Shown here: positions 53,415 to 61,380 of the stretch, in pieces
Numbering within the stretch: position 1 is the first letter of the stretch
Layout of the letters: each line of letters begins with the position of its first letter
Assembly: GCA_963764585.1 (NCBI GenBank)
Contig: CAVXTB010000019.1
Span: forward strand, 18,708-82,707
Origin: JAOPZW01 sp963764585
GTDB taxonomy: Bacteria; Actinomycetota; Thermoleophilia; Solirubrobacterales; Solirubrobacteraceae
Reading direction: 5' to 3'
DNA: 64,000 nt
Notes under the pieces: model-generated
Database searches by the model: none
Seen by the model: only the letters and a program-made list of their open reading frames with translations
Told to the model about the DNA's origin: nothing
Position numbers and translations under genes: made by a program

Positions 53415-53654
53415 CTAGGCGGTGGCCATGTGTCGGTCGCCGGTCGAGCGCCGCAGGATGTTCGGCAGCCGTGCCGCCTCGTAGACGGCCGCGAGGCCGA
53501 CGAGCGCGTACACGACGCGGCTGGCGGCGTTCGTCTCCCCGAAGTCGAGACCGACGAGCGTCGCGACGAGGTCGAACTCGGCGATCGCGACAAGGCCCCA
53601 GTTCAGCCCGCCGACGATGACCAGGACCATGGCGAGGATGTCGAGGTTCTTCAT
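53415..53654 (-). CDS. DUF378 small membrane protein
   Basis: A 79-residue protein with two membrane helices: LDILAMVLVIVGGLNWGLVA and the segment around VYALVGLAAVYEAARLP; the GGLNWGL motif is diagnostic of DUF378. ATG 53654 has AAGGAGG eight bases upstream. Function is unknown. First gene of the operon divergent from the CarH-like regulator; the first repeat of the operator array overlaps its ribosome-binding region. Confidence 0.9.
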   Translation of the reverse strand: MKNLDILAMVLVIVGGLNWGLVAIAEFDLVATLVGLDFGETNAASRVVYALVGLAAVYEAARLPNILRRSTGDRHMATA

Positions 53655-53668
53655 GGACACTGCCTCCT

Positions 53669-53740
53669 TGTAGAATGTTTGTATAGAGATCGTACAGATA
53701 TCTCCCCTCTTCTGTCAAGAGGTTGTCTAGGGCTTGTATA
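53669..53740. promoter_or_regulatory. CarH-type operator array (11-bp repeats) with divergent promoters
   Basis: Read on the minus strand, TnnACA elements start on an 11-bp grid: TATACA (53740-53735), TAGACA (53729-53724), TTGACA (53718-53713), one empty slot, TGTACG (53696-53691, one mismatch), TATACA (53685-53680) and TCTACA (53674-53669). CarH/CarA regulators bind nnTnnACAnnn repeats of this period. TTGACA also serves as a perfect -35, with TACGAT 18 bases on, for the DUF378 operon. TATAGT (53737-53742) may be the -10 of the divergent regulator. Bound repressor would block both promoters. Confidence 0.8.
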
Positions 53741-53748
53741 GTCGTGCT

Positions 53749-54633
53749 GTGGAAGCGACTGCTGGCTACGTGCGCATCGGCGAGCTCAGCCGGCGCACGG
53801 GCGTGAGCCCTGAGCTGCTGCGCGCATGGGAGCAGCGCTACGGCCTCCTGCGCCCCACGCGGTCGGACGGCGGCTTTCGGCTCTACTCACCGCAGGACGA
53901 GCATCGGGTCTCGACCATGCGCTCGCATCTCGAGCAGGGCCTCTCGGCCGCTGAGGCGGCGCGCCTCACGCTCGACCAGGAGAGTGCGCCTGCTGCGGCA
54001 GCCGAGCTGCCGGTGCTCGCGCTCGGCTCCTCCGCGCTGCGCGCCGCTCTCGATCGTCTCGACGAGAGCGCGGCACATGCCGCCATCGACGGGCTCCTGT
54101 CCAAGTTCTCGGTCGAGACGGTCCTTCGCGAGGTCGTGATGCCCTACCTACGGGAGCTCGGCGATCGCTGGGAGCGCGGCGAGGCGTCCGTCGCCCAGGA
54201 GCACTTCGCCACCCAGGTCCTGCGCGGGCGCCTGCTCGGCCTTGCGCGGGGTTGGGATCGCGGTCCCGGGCCGCGCGCCCTCCTCGCCTGCATGCCCGGC
54301 GAGCAGCACGATCTCGGCCTCATCGTGTTCGGGCTCGGCCTGCGCGACCACGGCTGGCGGATCACCTTCCTGGGCCCTGACACGCCGCTCGACACGCTCA
54401 GCGACGCCGCCACGACGCTTCAACCCGGCGCGGTGGTGCTGGCGGCGACCACGTCGGACCGCTTCGAGAGCGGCCGCCCCGCGCTGCGGCGCCTCGCGCG
54501 CGCCGTGCCGCTCTGGGTCGCCGGAGCCGGAGCGACGCCTGACGTCGCGAAGGCCACGGGCGCCCAGCTGCTCGACCTCAACCCGCTCGACGGCGCGGAG
54601 CGCGTCGCCAGGACCGGGTCGCCCACCGGCTGA
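53749..54633 (+). CDS. CarH/LitR-type B12-dependent photoreceptor repressor (MerR family)
   Basis: A 294-residue protein: MerR HTH (about 7-75; YVRIGELSRRTGVSPELLRA, WEQRYGLLRP), a four-helix cobalamin-capping domain and a Rossmann-like B12-binding domain. W141-x9-EH (H152) and E-x-H187-xx-G are present with the same W-to-His spacings (11 and 46) as T. thermophilus CarH (W131, H142, H177). CarH binds adenosylcobalamin, tetramerises on DNA in the dark and dissociates in light. GTG 53749 was chosen; the leader is very short. The operator array lies directly upstream. Confidence 0.92.
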   Translation: MEATAGYVRIGELSRRTGVSPELLRAWEQRYGLLRPTRSDGGFRLYSPQDEHRVSTMRSHLEQGLSAAEAARLTLDQESAPAAAAELPVLALGSSALRAALDRLDESAAHAAIDGLLSKFSVETVLREVVMPYLRELGDRWERGEASVAQEHFATQVLRGRLLGLARGWDRGPGPRALLACMPGEQHDLGLIVFGLGLRDHGWRITFLGPDTPLDTLSDAATTLQPGAVVLAATTSDRFESGRPALRRLARAVPLWVAGAGATPDVAKATGAQLLDLNPLDGAERVARTGSPTG

Positions 54634-54634
54634 G

Positions 54635-55244
54635 CTACGCCGTACGCCTGGTGCGACGCGGCAGCAGGCGCTCCCTGAGCTCGGCCGTAGAAGCGCAGCT
54701 GCTCCCGGCGCCCGAAGAGGCGAAACCCGAGACGGATCCACGGCGCCCCCTGGTGAGATGCGCGCGAGTGAGCCTGCAGGCGGAACTCCACTGCGCCGTC
54801 GTCGCCCCACTTGTAGACCTCATAGTCCATGCGGCCCATCTCGACGTGCCCGCGGAGCGTCGCGTACTCATAGCCGGACACGCGCGCGCGACGACCGGAC
54901 ACGACGCGCGCCTCGTCCCACACGTGCGTGACGCGCACGCCGGCGTGGACGCGGAGGATGCAGTGCAGGCGCAGCTCGAGCAGCATCTCGCGGCCGAGCA
55001 GCGGCGCGTCGGAGTCCCAGGTGGCGCGCACCATCGCCGGGTCCGCGATGCGGTAGTCCTCGACGAGCCGCCGCGCGATCTGCCACGGGCCGCCGGGCGC
55101 GGGGTCGCCCGGGCCCTCGCCGGGCAGGCGCTGGCGCAGCGTGTCGACGTGCCAGCCGCGGGCGGGGGTGTAACCCTCGAGCGGCTGCGGCTCGAAGTTC
55201 AGCTCGGCCGCGCGCAGCGCCGCCAGCGCGCGATCAGCCCTCAT
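54635..55244 (-). pseudogene. DUF1990 (UPF0548) protein with C-terminal frameshift
   Basis: From ATG 55244 the frame encodes a DUF1990-like protein (ARRLVEDYRIADP, RGHVEMGRMDYEVYKW, RLGFRLFGRREQLRFYGR). At about 54685-54690 the coding signal shifts frame and ends naturally as AELRERLLPRRTRRTA at 54635. Without the shift the frame runs on to 54420 as antisense of the CarH-like gene, which is clearly not protein-like. One indel is therefore likely, with perhaps 15 residues affected. Function unknown. Confidence 0.65.
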
Positions 55245-55440
55245 CGACGACGTCCACGCGCCGGGTCCGGATCTCGATGCCACCGGTCAAGCGCCCGCCT
55301 GCCAGCTCCGCCACTCGTTCGGGCATCGAGGTCCACATGTGCAGCTGGACCTCCTTGCTCATGCGCAGATGGTGAGAGAGCAGGTTCGATAGTCGGTCAC
55401 CCGCGCGCGCCCACGACTTGATGCGGAACTCGAGGAGGTC
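55234..55440 (-). pseudogene. 3' fragment of a gene upstream of DUF1990
   Basis: About 68 residues are protein-like: LLEFRIKSWARAGDRLSNLL, HLRMSKEVQLHMWTSMPERV and LTGGIEIRTRRVDVV, stopping at 55234, with an 11-base overlap of the next start. Upstream of 55440 the frame turns into antisense of other coding sequence. The 5' part has been lost at a junction near 55440-55470. Confidence 0.6.
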
Positions 55441-55475
55441 TCCGCGCTCGGCTGCAAGCGGATCTGACCTGCCTC

Positions 55476-55541
55476 GAGGTGGCCGTCGTCGGCGTGCCCT
55501 ACGCGCTCGCGCTCGGGCTGCTCGTCGCGATCCTCGACCAT
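55476..55541 (+). pseudogene. Fragment of an AI-2E family permease
   Basis: About 22 residues, VAVVGVPYALALGLLVAILD, match the conserved membrane segment of PerM/AI-2E transporters. Nothing before or after it belongs to that family, so it is a short relic at the same junction. Confidence 0.5.
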
Positions 55542-55944
55542 GCCAAGCCCGTACCCGGCGGCGCGCATCGCGGTCGACTCGGACGCGTGGCGTGCGTTCC
55601 GCCAAGCGGCGATCGTCCGCGGTATCCCGGTGTCGGTGTATCTCGGGAGGCTCGTCGAGGCTGAGCTTGGCCGGCGACGTGTGACTCCGATCGGCGATGT
55701 GGATGCACAGACTGCTCCACGAGACCAGGCGCTCGCGGCCTTGGAAGTGGTGCGGGCTTCGATCGATGAACTCGATGACATCGCCGGGCGGTTAGCGCGC
55801 TCGGCGGCGCCTCACCGTCCCTGGCGGTGTCCGCGTCCTTCACTAGCGCGCTTGACCGCGCGGCGAGGTCCGGTTCCGCGCCCCAACGTCATGGCTGACC
55901 ACGTCCGCCGCCGTCACCGCCCCGGCACAGCTTGCTTCACATGA
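55540..55944 (+). CDS. Ribbon-helix-helix-type DNA-binding protein, C-terminus doubtful
   Basis: A 134-residue frame. Residues 8-47 (ARIAVDSDAWRAFRQAAI, VSVYLGRLVEAELGRR) look like an RHH/Arc domain of mobile-element and plasmid proteins. The middle is a helix (ALAALEVVRASIDELDDIAG). After about residue 88 the natural-looking continuation (SLAVSASFTSALDRAARSG) moves to another frame, so an indel near 55805 is possible. It sits at the scar. Confidence 0.5.
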   Translation: MPSPYPAARIAVDSDAWRAFRQAAIVRGIPVSVYLGRLVEAELGRRRVTPIGDVDAQTAPRDQALAALEVVRASIDELDDIAGRLARSAAPHRPWRCPRPSLARLTARRGPVPRPNVMADHVRRRHRPGTACFT

Positions 55945-55964
55945 CTGAGTGCAGGCAGTCTAGG

Positions 55965-55981
55965 GTTGGCATTCAGCCAAC
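55965..55981. promoter_or_regulatory. Dyad upstream of receptor kinase gene
   Basis: GTTGGC-ATTCA-GCCAAC is a perfect 6-bp inverted repeat ending 14 bases before the kinase ATG. It could be an operator or an mRNA hairpin controlling translation. Confidence 0.35.
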
Positions 55982-55995
55982 TCGGATTGCGAGCC

Positions 55996-58900
55996 ATGGA
56001 ACGGATCCCCGACGTGGGGTCGACGCTCGGCCAGTACCGCCTCACCGAAGTGCTCGGTCGCGGCGGCATGGGGGTGGTGTACCGGGCACAGGACCTGCGA
56101 CTTGAGCGCAACGTCGCGCTCAAGCTGCTCTCGGGCGCTGTGAGCGACGACGTGCGGTTCCGCAAGCGCTTCCTGCGTGAGTCGCGGCTGGCGGCGTCCA
56201 CCGAGCACCCGGGCATCGTCCCGATCTACGACGCCGGCGAGATCGATGGCCTGCTCTACATCGCCATGCGCTACGTGGAGGGCCACGACCTCGGACAGCT
56301 CCTGCGCGTGGAGGGCGCTCTGGACCCCGACCGCGCCGTCGACCTCGTCGCCCAACTCGGGGCCGCGCTCGACGCGGCGCACGAGCACGGCCTCGTGCAC
56401 CGCGACGTCAAGCCGAGCAATGCCCTGATCAGTGGCAACGGCGCGCCGGAGCGCGTGTACCTGGTCGACTTCGGGATCACCGAGGACCTGCAGGCGTCCG
56501 AGCGGCTGACCGAGACGGGCGTGGTCGGGACGGTTGCCTACCTCGCGCCGGAACGGATCCGCGGCGAGAGGGTGGACGGGCGGGTGGACGTGTACTCGCT
56601 CGGCTGCGTGCTGTTCGAGTGCCTCACCGGCGAGGTGCCGTTCCCGCGGCCTTCGGAGGTCGCCGAGCTCTACGCGCACCTCGAGGACGAGCCGCCGCGG
56701 GTCAGCGACCGGCGGCCCGGCCTGCCGGCGGGGCTCGACGCGGTGGTCGGTCGCGCGCTGGCCAAGGACCCGGACGATCGCTGGCAGACCGGCGCGGAGC
56801 TGGCCGAGGCCGCGCGGGCGGCGCTGCCATCGTCGACGTCGTACGCGCCCGCCCCGGCGTCGGGCACGACCACACGCGGACCACCGCGCCGGGCGGTTGC
56901 GGCCGCCGTCGCCCTGGTCGCCGTCGTCGTCGCCGCGGCGTTCGTCGCCCTGTCGGGGTCCGGGAAGGACGTCACCCTCGCGAGCCTCGCCGAGAACACG
57001 GTCGGTCGGATCGACCCGGACGGGGCGAAGATCAGGGAGCAGTTCCCGGTCGGCGACGGGCCGGATGCCCTGACCGTCGGGGCCGGCTCGGTCTGGGCGG
57101 CCAACAGCGTGGACGGTACGGTGACCCGCGTCGACCGCGAGGACGGTCGGATCGTTTCGATCCCGGTACGCGACGACACGTCCGGCATCGCTTTCGGTCA
57201 TGGCGCCTTGTGGGTGACCGACCGTCAGGACGAGACGCTCTCTCAGATCAGCCCGCAGACCAACCGGGTTGTCAACAGCATCCCCGTCGGCAACGGCCCC
57301 GCCGCGGTTGCCGTGGCCGCCGGCGCGGTGTGGGTCGCCTCCGAGGTCGACCGCAGCCTCAAGAAGGTCGACATCGCGAGCGGCTTGGTGTCGCGCGAGG
57401 TCCCGCTCGGGTCCAACCCGACCGCGATCGCCGCCGGGGGCGGCGCGGTGTGGGTCGCAAGCGAGGAGGGTGGAACCGTGTTTCGCGTCGAGCCGCGCGC
57501 GGGCGTCGTCACCGACACGGTGACCGTTGGCGGCGGGCCGGTGAGCCTGGCAGTGGGCGAGGGCGCCGTGTGGGTCGCTAACCGGCAGGACGCGACCGTG
57601 TCGCGGATCGACGCGGTGACGAACGCGGTGGACACGATCGCGGTGGGCAAGAGCCCCACGGCGGTCGTCGTCGGCGAGGGCGCCGTCTGGGTCGCGAACG
57701 GCGGCGAGGGAACGGTGTCTCGGATCGATCCTGTGACGCGCCGGCCGACGGCGACCGTGGCCCTCAAGAGCAATCCGACCGCGCTCGCCGTCGCGGACGG
57801 CTCGATCTGGACCGCGGTGATCGGCGGCGCCGCCGGCCATCGCGGCGGCACGCTGCGCGTGGAGACGCGGCCATACGACTTCAAGTTGGAGCCCAGCGCG
57901 TACGACTCCCACGCCGACCAGGTCATGTCGCTGGTGTACAGCGGGCTCGTGTCCTACCGGCGCGCTGGCGGCGCGTCCTACGGCAGCCTCGTAGGCGACC
58001 TCGCCACCGAGGTCCCAAAGCCCAGCCCCGACGGGCGCACGTACGTCTTCAGACTGCGCAAGGGGATCCGGTACTCCAACGGCGCGCTGGTCAAGCCCCA
58101 GGACTTCCGCGTGTCGATGGAAACGCTCCTGCGCAGGCACGGGAAGAACCTGCCGCCGTTCTACAACCAGATCGTGGGCGTGCCGGCCTGCGTCGCGCGG
58201 CCGAAGAGCTGCGACCTGTCCAAGGGCATCGTGACCGACCCCGCGACGGGGACGATCACGCTCCACCTCACCGAGCCGGACCCCGAGCTCATGCACGCCC
58301 TGGCCTCCATGCTCGCCTACGTCGCGCCGGCCGAGCACCCCTTCGACGGCAAGGAGCAACCGCCGGGAACGGGCCCGTACAAGATCGTCAGCTTCAACCG
58401 GACGCGGGGGGCCCGCCTGGTCCGCAACCCGCGCTTCCGGGTCTGGTCGCCCGACGCCCGCCCAGACGGCGCCGCCGACGAGATCGTGGTGCGAGTGCGG
58501 CGCGATACCCGGCTCGGCGCACAGGTGCGCGCGGTCGAGCGCGGGCAGGCCGATGTCGCCACGGCAAGCGAGATCTGGGGGAACGGGATCGGCCCGGCGA
58601 AGGTGCGCGCGTTGGCGACACGCAGTGCCGGCCGCGTGTACACCGACGCGGCGCCGCTGCTGGAGTACATGTGGTTGAACGTCCGGGAGCGGCCGTTCGA
58701 CGACGTCGACGTCCGCCGGGCGCTGAACTACGCCGTCGATCGCGACCGGATCGAGGAGGTCGCTGGCGGCAGCAACCTTGCACACGCGACCTGCCAGCTC
58801 GTCCCCACGGGCTTCCCGGCCTACAAGCCCTCGTGCCGGTACACGACCCGCCCGGGGGCGGGCGGCGAGTGGAACGGGCCCGACCTCCCACGCGCGCGCC

Positions 58901-59415
58901 GCCTGATCGAGCGGTCCGGGACGAAGGGCATGAAGGTCACGGTCTGGACCTTCGAGGGCAAGCGGGCCTACGGGGCCTACTTCGTGTCGTTGCTGCGGCG
59001 CCTTGGATACCGGAGCACGCTCCGCGTCGCCCCCGATTACGAGTCGCATGCGCGCGCGACCTTCGCGAAGCGCCGCAACCACGCGCAGATCGGCATCAAC
59101 GCCTGGCTGGCCGACATCGCGGTTCCCTCGAACTTCGCCGGGCCGTTCACGTGCGAGGGGGCGGGCACAGCGACGGACGTGCGACTTACTCACTACTGTG
59201 ATCGGGCGATCGACGCCCAGTTCGCGCCCGCGCGCCGCGCGACCGGCACCGACTCCAACGCGCTCTGGCAGAAGGTCTACGAGCGGATCGAGGCCGCGGC
59301 TCCGGCCGTGCCGTTGGTCAACCGCCGCGAGGTCACGCTGGTCTCCAACCGCGTCGGCAACTTCCAGCACCATCCGATGTGGGGGACGCTGCTCGAGCAG
59401 CTCTGGGTACGCTGA
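55996..59415 (+). CDS. Receptor-like Ser/Thr kinase fused to beta-propeller and SBP_bac_5 domain
   Basis: A 1139-residue protein. The cytoplasmic kinase (about 14-275) has GRGGMG, ALK (K43), HRDVKPSN (D137) and DFG (158-160). A Pro-rich linker leads to one membrane helix (about 299-319), then an extracellular YVTN/NHL-like beta-propeller (about 325-615; repeated GAVWVA...VSRID units) and a peptide/nickel-type solute-binding domain (about 618-1139; GLVSYRR, YVFRLRKGIRYSNG, VDVRRALNYAVDRDRI). Ligand binding outside probably controls kinase activity. ATG 55996 was chosen; an in-frame TTG lies at 55966. It is not accompanied by ABC permease genes. Confidence 0.9.
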   Translation: MERIPDVGSTLGQYRLTEVLGRGGMGVVYRAQDLRLERNVALKLLSGAVSDDVRFRKRFLRESRLAASTEHPGIVPIYDAGEIDGLLYIAMRYVEGHDLGQLLRVEGALDPDRAVDLVAQLGAALDAAHEHGLVHRDVKPSNALISGNGAPERVYLVDFGITEDLQASERLTETGVVGTVAYLAPERIRGERVDGRVDVYSLGCVLFECLTGEVPFPRPSEVAELYAHLEDEPPRVSDRRPGLPAGLDAVVGRALAKDPDDRWQTGAELAEAARAALPSSTSYAPAPASGTTTRGPPRRAVAAAVALVAVVVAAAFVALSGSGKDVTLASLAENTVGRIDPDGAKIREQFPVGDGPDALTVGAGSVWAANSVDGTVTRVDREDGRIVSIPVRDDTSGIAFGHGALWVTDRQDETLSQISPQTNRVVNSIPVGNGPAAVAVAAGAVWVASEVDRSLKKVDIASGLVSREVPLGSNPTAIAAGGGAVWVASEEGGTVFRVEPRAGVVTDTVTVGGGPVSLAVGEGAVWVANRQDATVSRIDAVTNAVDTIAVGKSPTAVVVGEGAVWVANGGEGTVSRIDPVTRRPTATVALKSNPTALAVADGSIWTAVIGGAAGHRGGTLRVETRPYDFKLEPSAYDSHADQVMSLVYSGLVSYRRAGGASYGSLVGDLATEVPKPSPDGRTYVFRLRKGIRYSNGALVKPQDFRVSMETLLRRHGKNLPPFYNQIVGVPACVARPKSCDLSKGIVTDPATGTITLHLTEPDPELMHALASMLAYVAPAEHPFDGKEQPPGTGPYKIVSFNRTRGARLVRNPRFRVWSPDARPDGAADEIVVRVRRDTRLGAQVRAVERGQADVATASEIWGNGIGPAKVRALATRSAGRVYTDAAPLLEYMWLNVRERPFDDVDVRRALNYAVDRDRIEEVAGGSNLAHATCQLVPTGFPAYKPSCRYTTRPGAGGEWNGPDLPRARRLIERSGTKGMKVTVWTFEGKRAYGAYFVSLLRRLGYRSTLRVAPDYESHARATFAKRRNHAQIGINAWLADIAVPSNFAGPFTCEGAGTATDVRLTHYCDRAIDAQFAPARRATGTDSNALWQKVYERIEAAAPAVPLVNRREVTLVSNRVGNFQHHPMWGTLLEQLWVR

Positions 59416-59424
59416 GCGCGCGGC

Positions 59425-61032
59425 TCACCCGCGCACACCGGACCAGGTGAATCTCGTGCGCGCCTGCGGGGGCGCCAGGCCGCCCGGGCGCAGGCCGCGA
59501 CGGACGAGGATCACGGGGGGCCGGGCGCCGCGCGCGAGCTCCAGTCGCGCTGCGCCGATGCCCTGTGAGACCCAGCGGTCGGAGAGGCCCGAGACGACGA
59601 CGGCCGCCGCCTCTGCCGCCTCGATCATCGACCCCGAGCCGGGGCCGACGAGCGCCTGCTCGACCGTCACGCCGAGTCCTCGCTGCAACGCCAGTGACGC
59701 GCTCGCGAGCAGGCGGCTGGCGTCGCGCCGCCCGGCGCCGGGATCCCCGTGCGTGCCAACCAGTCGCAGGGGCGCGGCCGTCGCCGCAGCAAGCCACGAC
59801 CCGAGCTCCACTGCCGCCCAGTCGTGCTCGCTGCCGGCGAACGGGACCAGCACCTCGGCCCCGACGGCGGCACGACGACCGGCTCCGGCGACGAGGCCGA
59901 CGTCGCAGACCGCGTGGGCGAGCACCGTGATGGCGTCCTCGTCGAGCGCGTCGTCGGGGAGTGCGAGCAGCAGCAGGGCGGCCTCATGCTCGGCGGCAAG
60001 CCGCACCACGTCGTCGCCGCGGGCGACGGAGGTGAAGGCGGTCACCCGCGTGGGAGCTCCGCGTTCCAGCGCCCCCGCCCGGACCGCATGCAGGCGCGCG
60101 AGCGCCGGGTCGAGCTCGTCGGATTCGGTGACCAGCGCCGCCACGATCAGCTCCCGGCCGTCGCCGGCCGCCAGCGGTTCCGCGATCGCCGCGATGTCTT
60201 CGAGGTTGTCGTCCGCGATCACCAGCACCGAGCGCGTCGGAGTCCGCACAGCCGTCCGCACGGAGGCGTCGGGCTCGAGATCGAGGCGCGGGTCCTGGGC
60301 GAGGATCTGGCCCTCCAGCTGCTGCAATTGCGGGCCCGGCTCGATGCCGACCTCGTCGACCAGCCGCCGCCGCGCCGTGCGGTAGGCGTCCAGCGCGTCG
60401 GACTGGCGCCCGTCCCGGTAGAGCGCGAGCATGAGCTGGCAGCACAGGCGCTCGCGCATCGGGTGCAGCCGGACGAGCTCCTGCAGCTCGCCGACCAGGC
60501 GGCCGTGGCGCCCGAGCGACAGCTCGGCCTCCACGCGCAGCTCGAGCGCCGCCAGGCGCAGCTCCTCCAGGCGGACGATCGGCGCCTGCGCGAAGGATTC
60601 GTAGGCAAGGTCGGCGAGCGGCGGGCCGCGCCACAGCGCCAGCGCGTCGCGGAGCGCGTCGACCGCCTCCGCCGGGCGCCCCTCCTGCAGCGCGCGGTCG
60701 CCGGCCGTGACCAGCCGTTCGCAGCGGCGCAGGTCCAGCTCGTCGTCGCGCAGCTGCATCACGTACCCGGGCGGCCGCGTCACCAGCGAGCTCCCGGCGC
60801 CGGCGAGCGTCTTGCGCAACTGGGAGAGCCGCACGCGCAGCGCGGTCGAGCCCGCTTCGGGCGGATCCTCACCCCACACGGCGTCCAGCATCCGGTCCGC
60901 GGAGACGACCTCGCCCGCGTGCAGCAGCAGCATCGCCAGCAGCGCGCGCTGCTTGGCGCCCGGCACCGGGACGGGCCGGCCCTCGTACCAGACCTCGAGC
61001 GGTCCGAGTATCCGGAAGTCCACCGCGCCCAC
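59425..61032 (-). CDS. SARP/BTAD regulator fused to tandem USP-like domains
   Basis: A 535-residue protein. Residues 1-95 form the OmpR-like winged helix (DFRILGPLEVWYEGRPVPVP, LRVRLSQLRKTLAGAG), 96-245 the BTAD domain (ALRDALALWRGPPLADLAYE, LYRDGRQSDALDAYRTARRR), and about 265-525 two universal-stress-protein-like Rossmann domains (SVLVIADDNLEDIAAIAEPL; GAEVLVPFAGSEHDWAAVEL; ALVGPGSGSMIEAAEAAAVV). The USP part could bind ATP or AMP and make DNA binding depend on energy state. Convergent with the receptor kinase; a direct repeat upstream may be its operator. Confidence 0.88.
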   Translation of the reverse strand: MGAVDFRILGPLEVWYEGRPVPVPGAKQRALLAMLLLHAGEVVSADRMLDAVWGEDPPEAGSTALRVRLSQLRKTLAGAGSSLVTRPPGYVMQLRDDELDLRRCERLVTAGDRALQEGRPAEAVDALRDALALWRGPPLADLAYESFAQAPIVRLEELRLAALELRVEAELSLGRHGRLVGELQELVRLHPMRERLCCQLMLALYRDGRQSDALDAYRTARRRLVDEVGIEPGPQLQQLEGQILAQDPRLDLEPDASVRTAVRTPTRSVLVIADDNLEDIAAIAEPLAAGDGRELIVAALVTESDELDPALARLHAVRAGALERGAPTRVTAFTSVARGDDVVRLAAEHEAALLLLALPDDALDEDAITVLAHAVCDVGLVAGAGRRAAVGAEVLVPFAGSEHDWAAVELGSWLAAATAAPLRLVGTHGDPGAGRRDASRLLASASLALQRGLGVTVEQALVGPGSGSMIEAAEAAAVVVSGLSDRWVSQGIGAARLELARGARPPVILVRRGLRPGGLAPPQARTRFTWSGVRG

Positions 61033-61057
61033 CTTGGGCCGACCGTACCACCGGCCA

Positions 61058-61078
61058 TTACGCCGCCGTTACGGCGCC
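61058..61078. promoter_or_regulatory. SARP-type operator candidate (11-bp direct repeat)
   Basis: TTACGCCGCC (61058-61067) and TTACGGCGCC (61069-61078) are 10-base direct repeats, 9 of 10 identical, spaced 11 bp, as is known for SARP/OmpR-type sites. They lie 26 bases upstream of the BTAD-USP start and face the small secreted protein gene on the other side. Confidence 0.45.
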
Positions 61079-61146
61079 CGCACGCGCCTCGTCGAGGGTC
61101 CTTCGCAACCGCCGCCCGGCGGACCAAGACCCAAGAGGAGGCCCAC

Positions 61147-61371
61147 ATGTTCAACGTCACCCGCAAGGCCGTCATCACCGCCGCGATCGCGTCCACCGCG
61201 CTCGCCGGCGTCGCCCACGCTCGGGTCGACGCTCCCCTCACTGCCAAGTCGCCCCAGGCGCACGCGACAGCCACTCACGGCTGCGACCGGGCCGAGATCA
61301 TCGGCGTGATCTCGTTCTGCAGCCCCGGCGATCACTCGCGCGGGCCCGGCGCCGGCGCCGGCCGGCTGTAG
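61147..61371 (+). CDS. Small secreted protein with two cysteines
   Basis: A 74-residue precursor: signal peptide MFNVTRKAVITAAIASTALA continuing GVAHA, then a mature part of about 48 residues with GCDRAEIIGVISFCSPGD, where two cysteines could form a disulfide, and a GPGAGAG end. AGGAGG is well placed before the ATG. Possibly an extracellular peptide; function unknown. Divergent from the BTAD-USP regulator and nine bases before the next gene. Confidence 0.7.
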   Translation: MFNVTRKAVITAAIASTALAGVAHARVDAPLTAKSPQAHATATHGCDRAEIIGVISFCSPGDHSRGPGAGAGRL

Positions 61372-61380
61372 CCCGGCGCG

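Noticed and set aside
55960..59373. 1137-residue minus-strand frame antisense to the receptor kinase
   Set aside because: Composition is shadow-like; the plus strand has intact kinase and SBP motifs.
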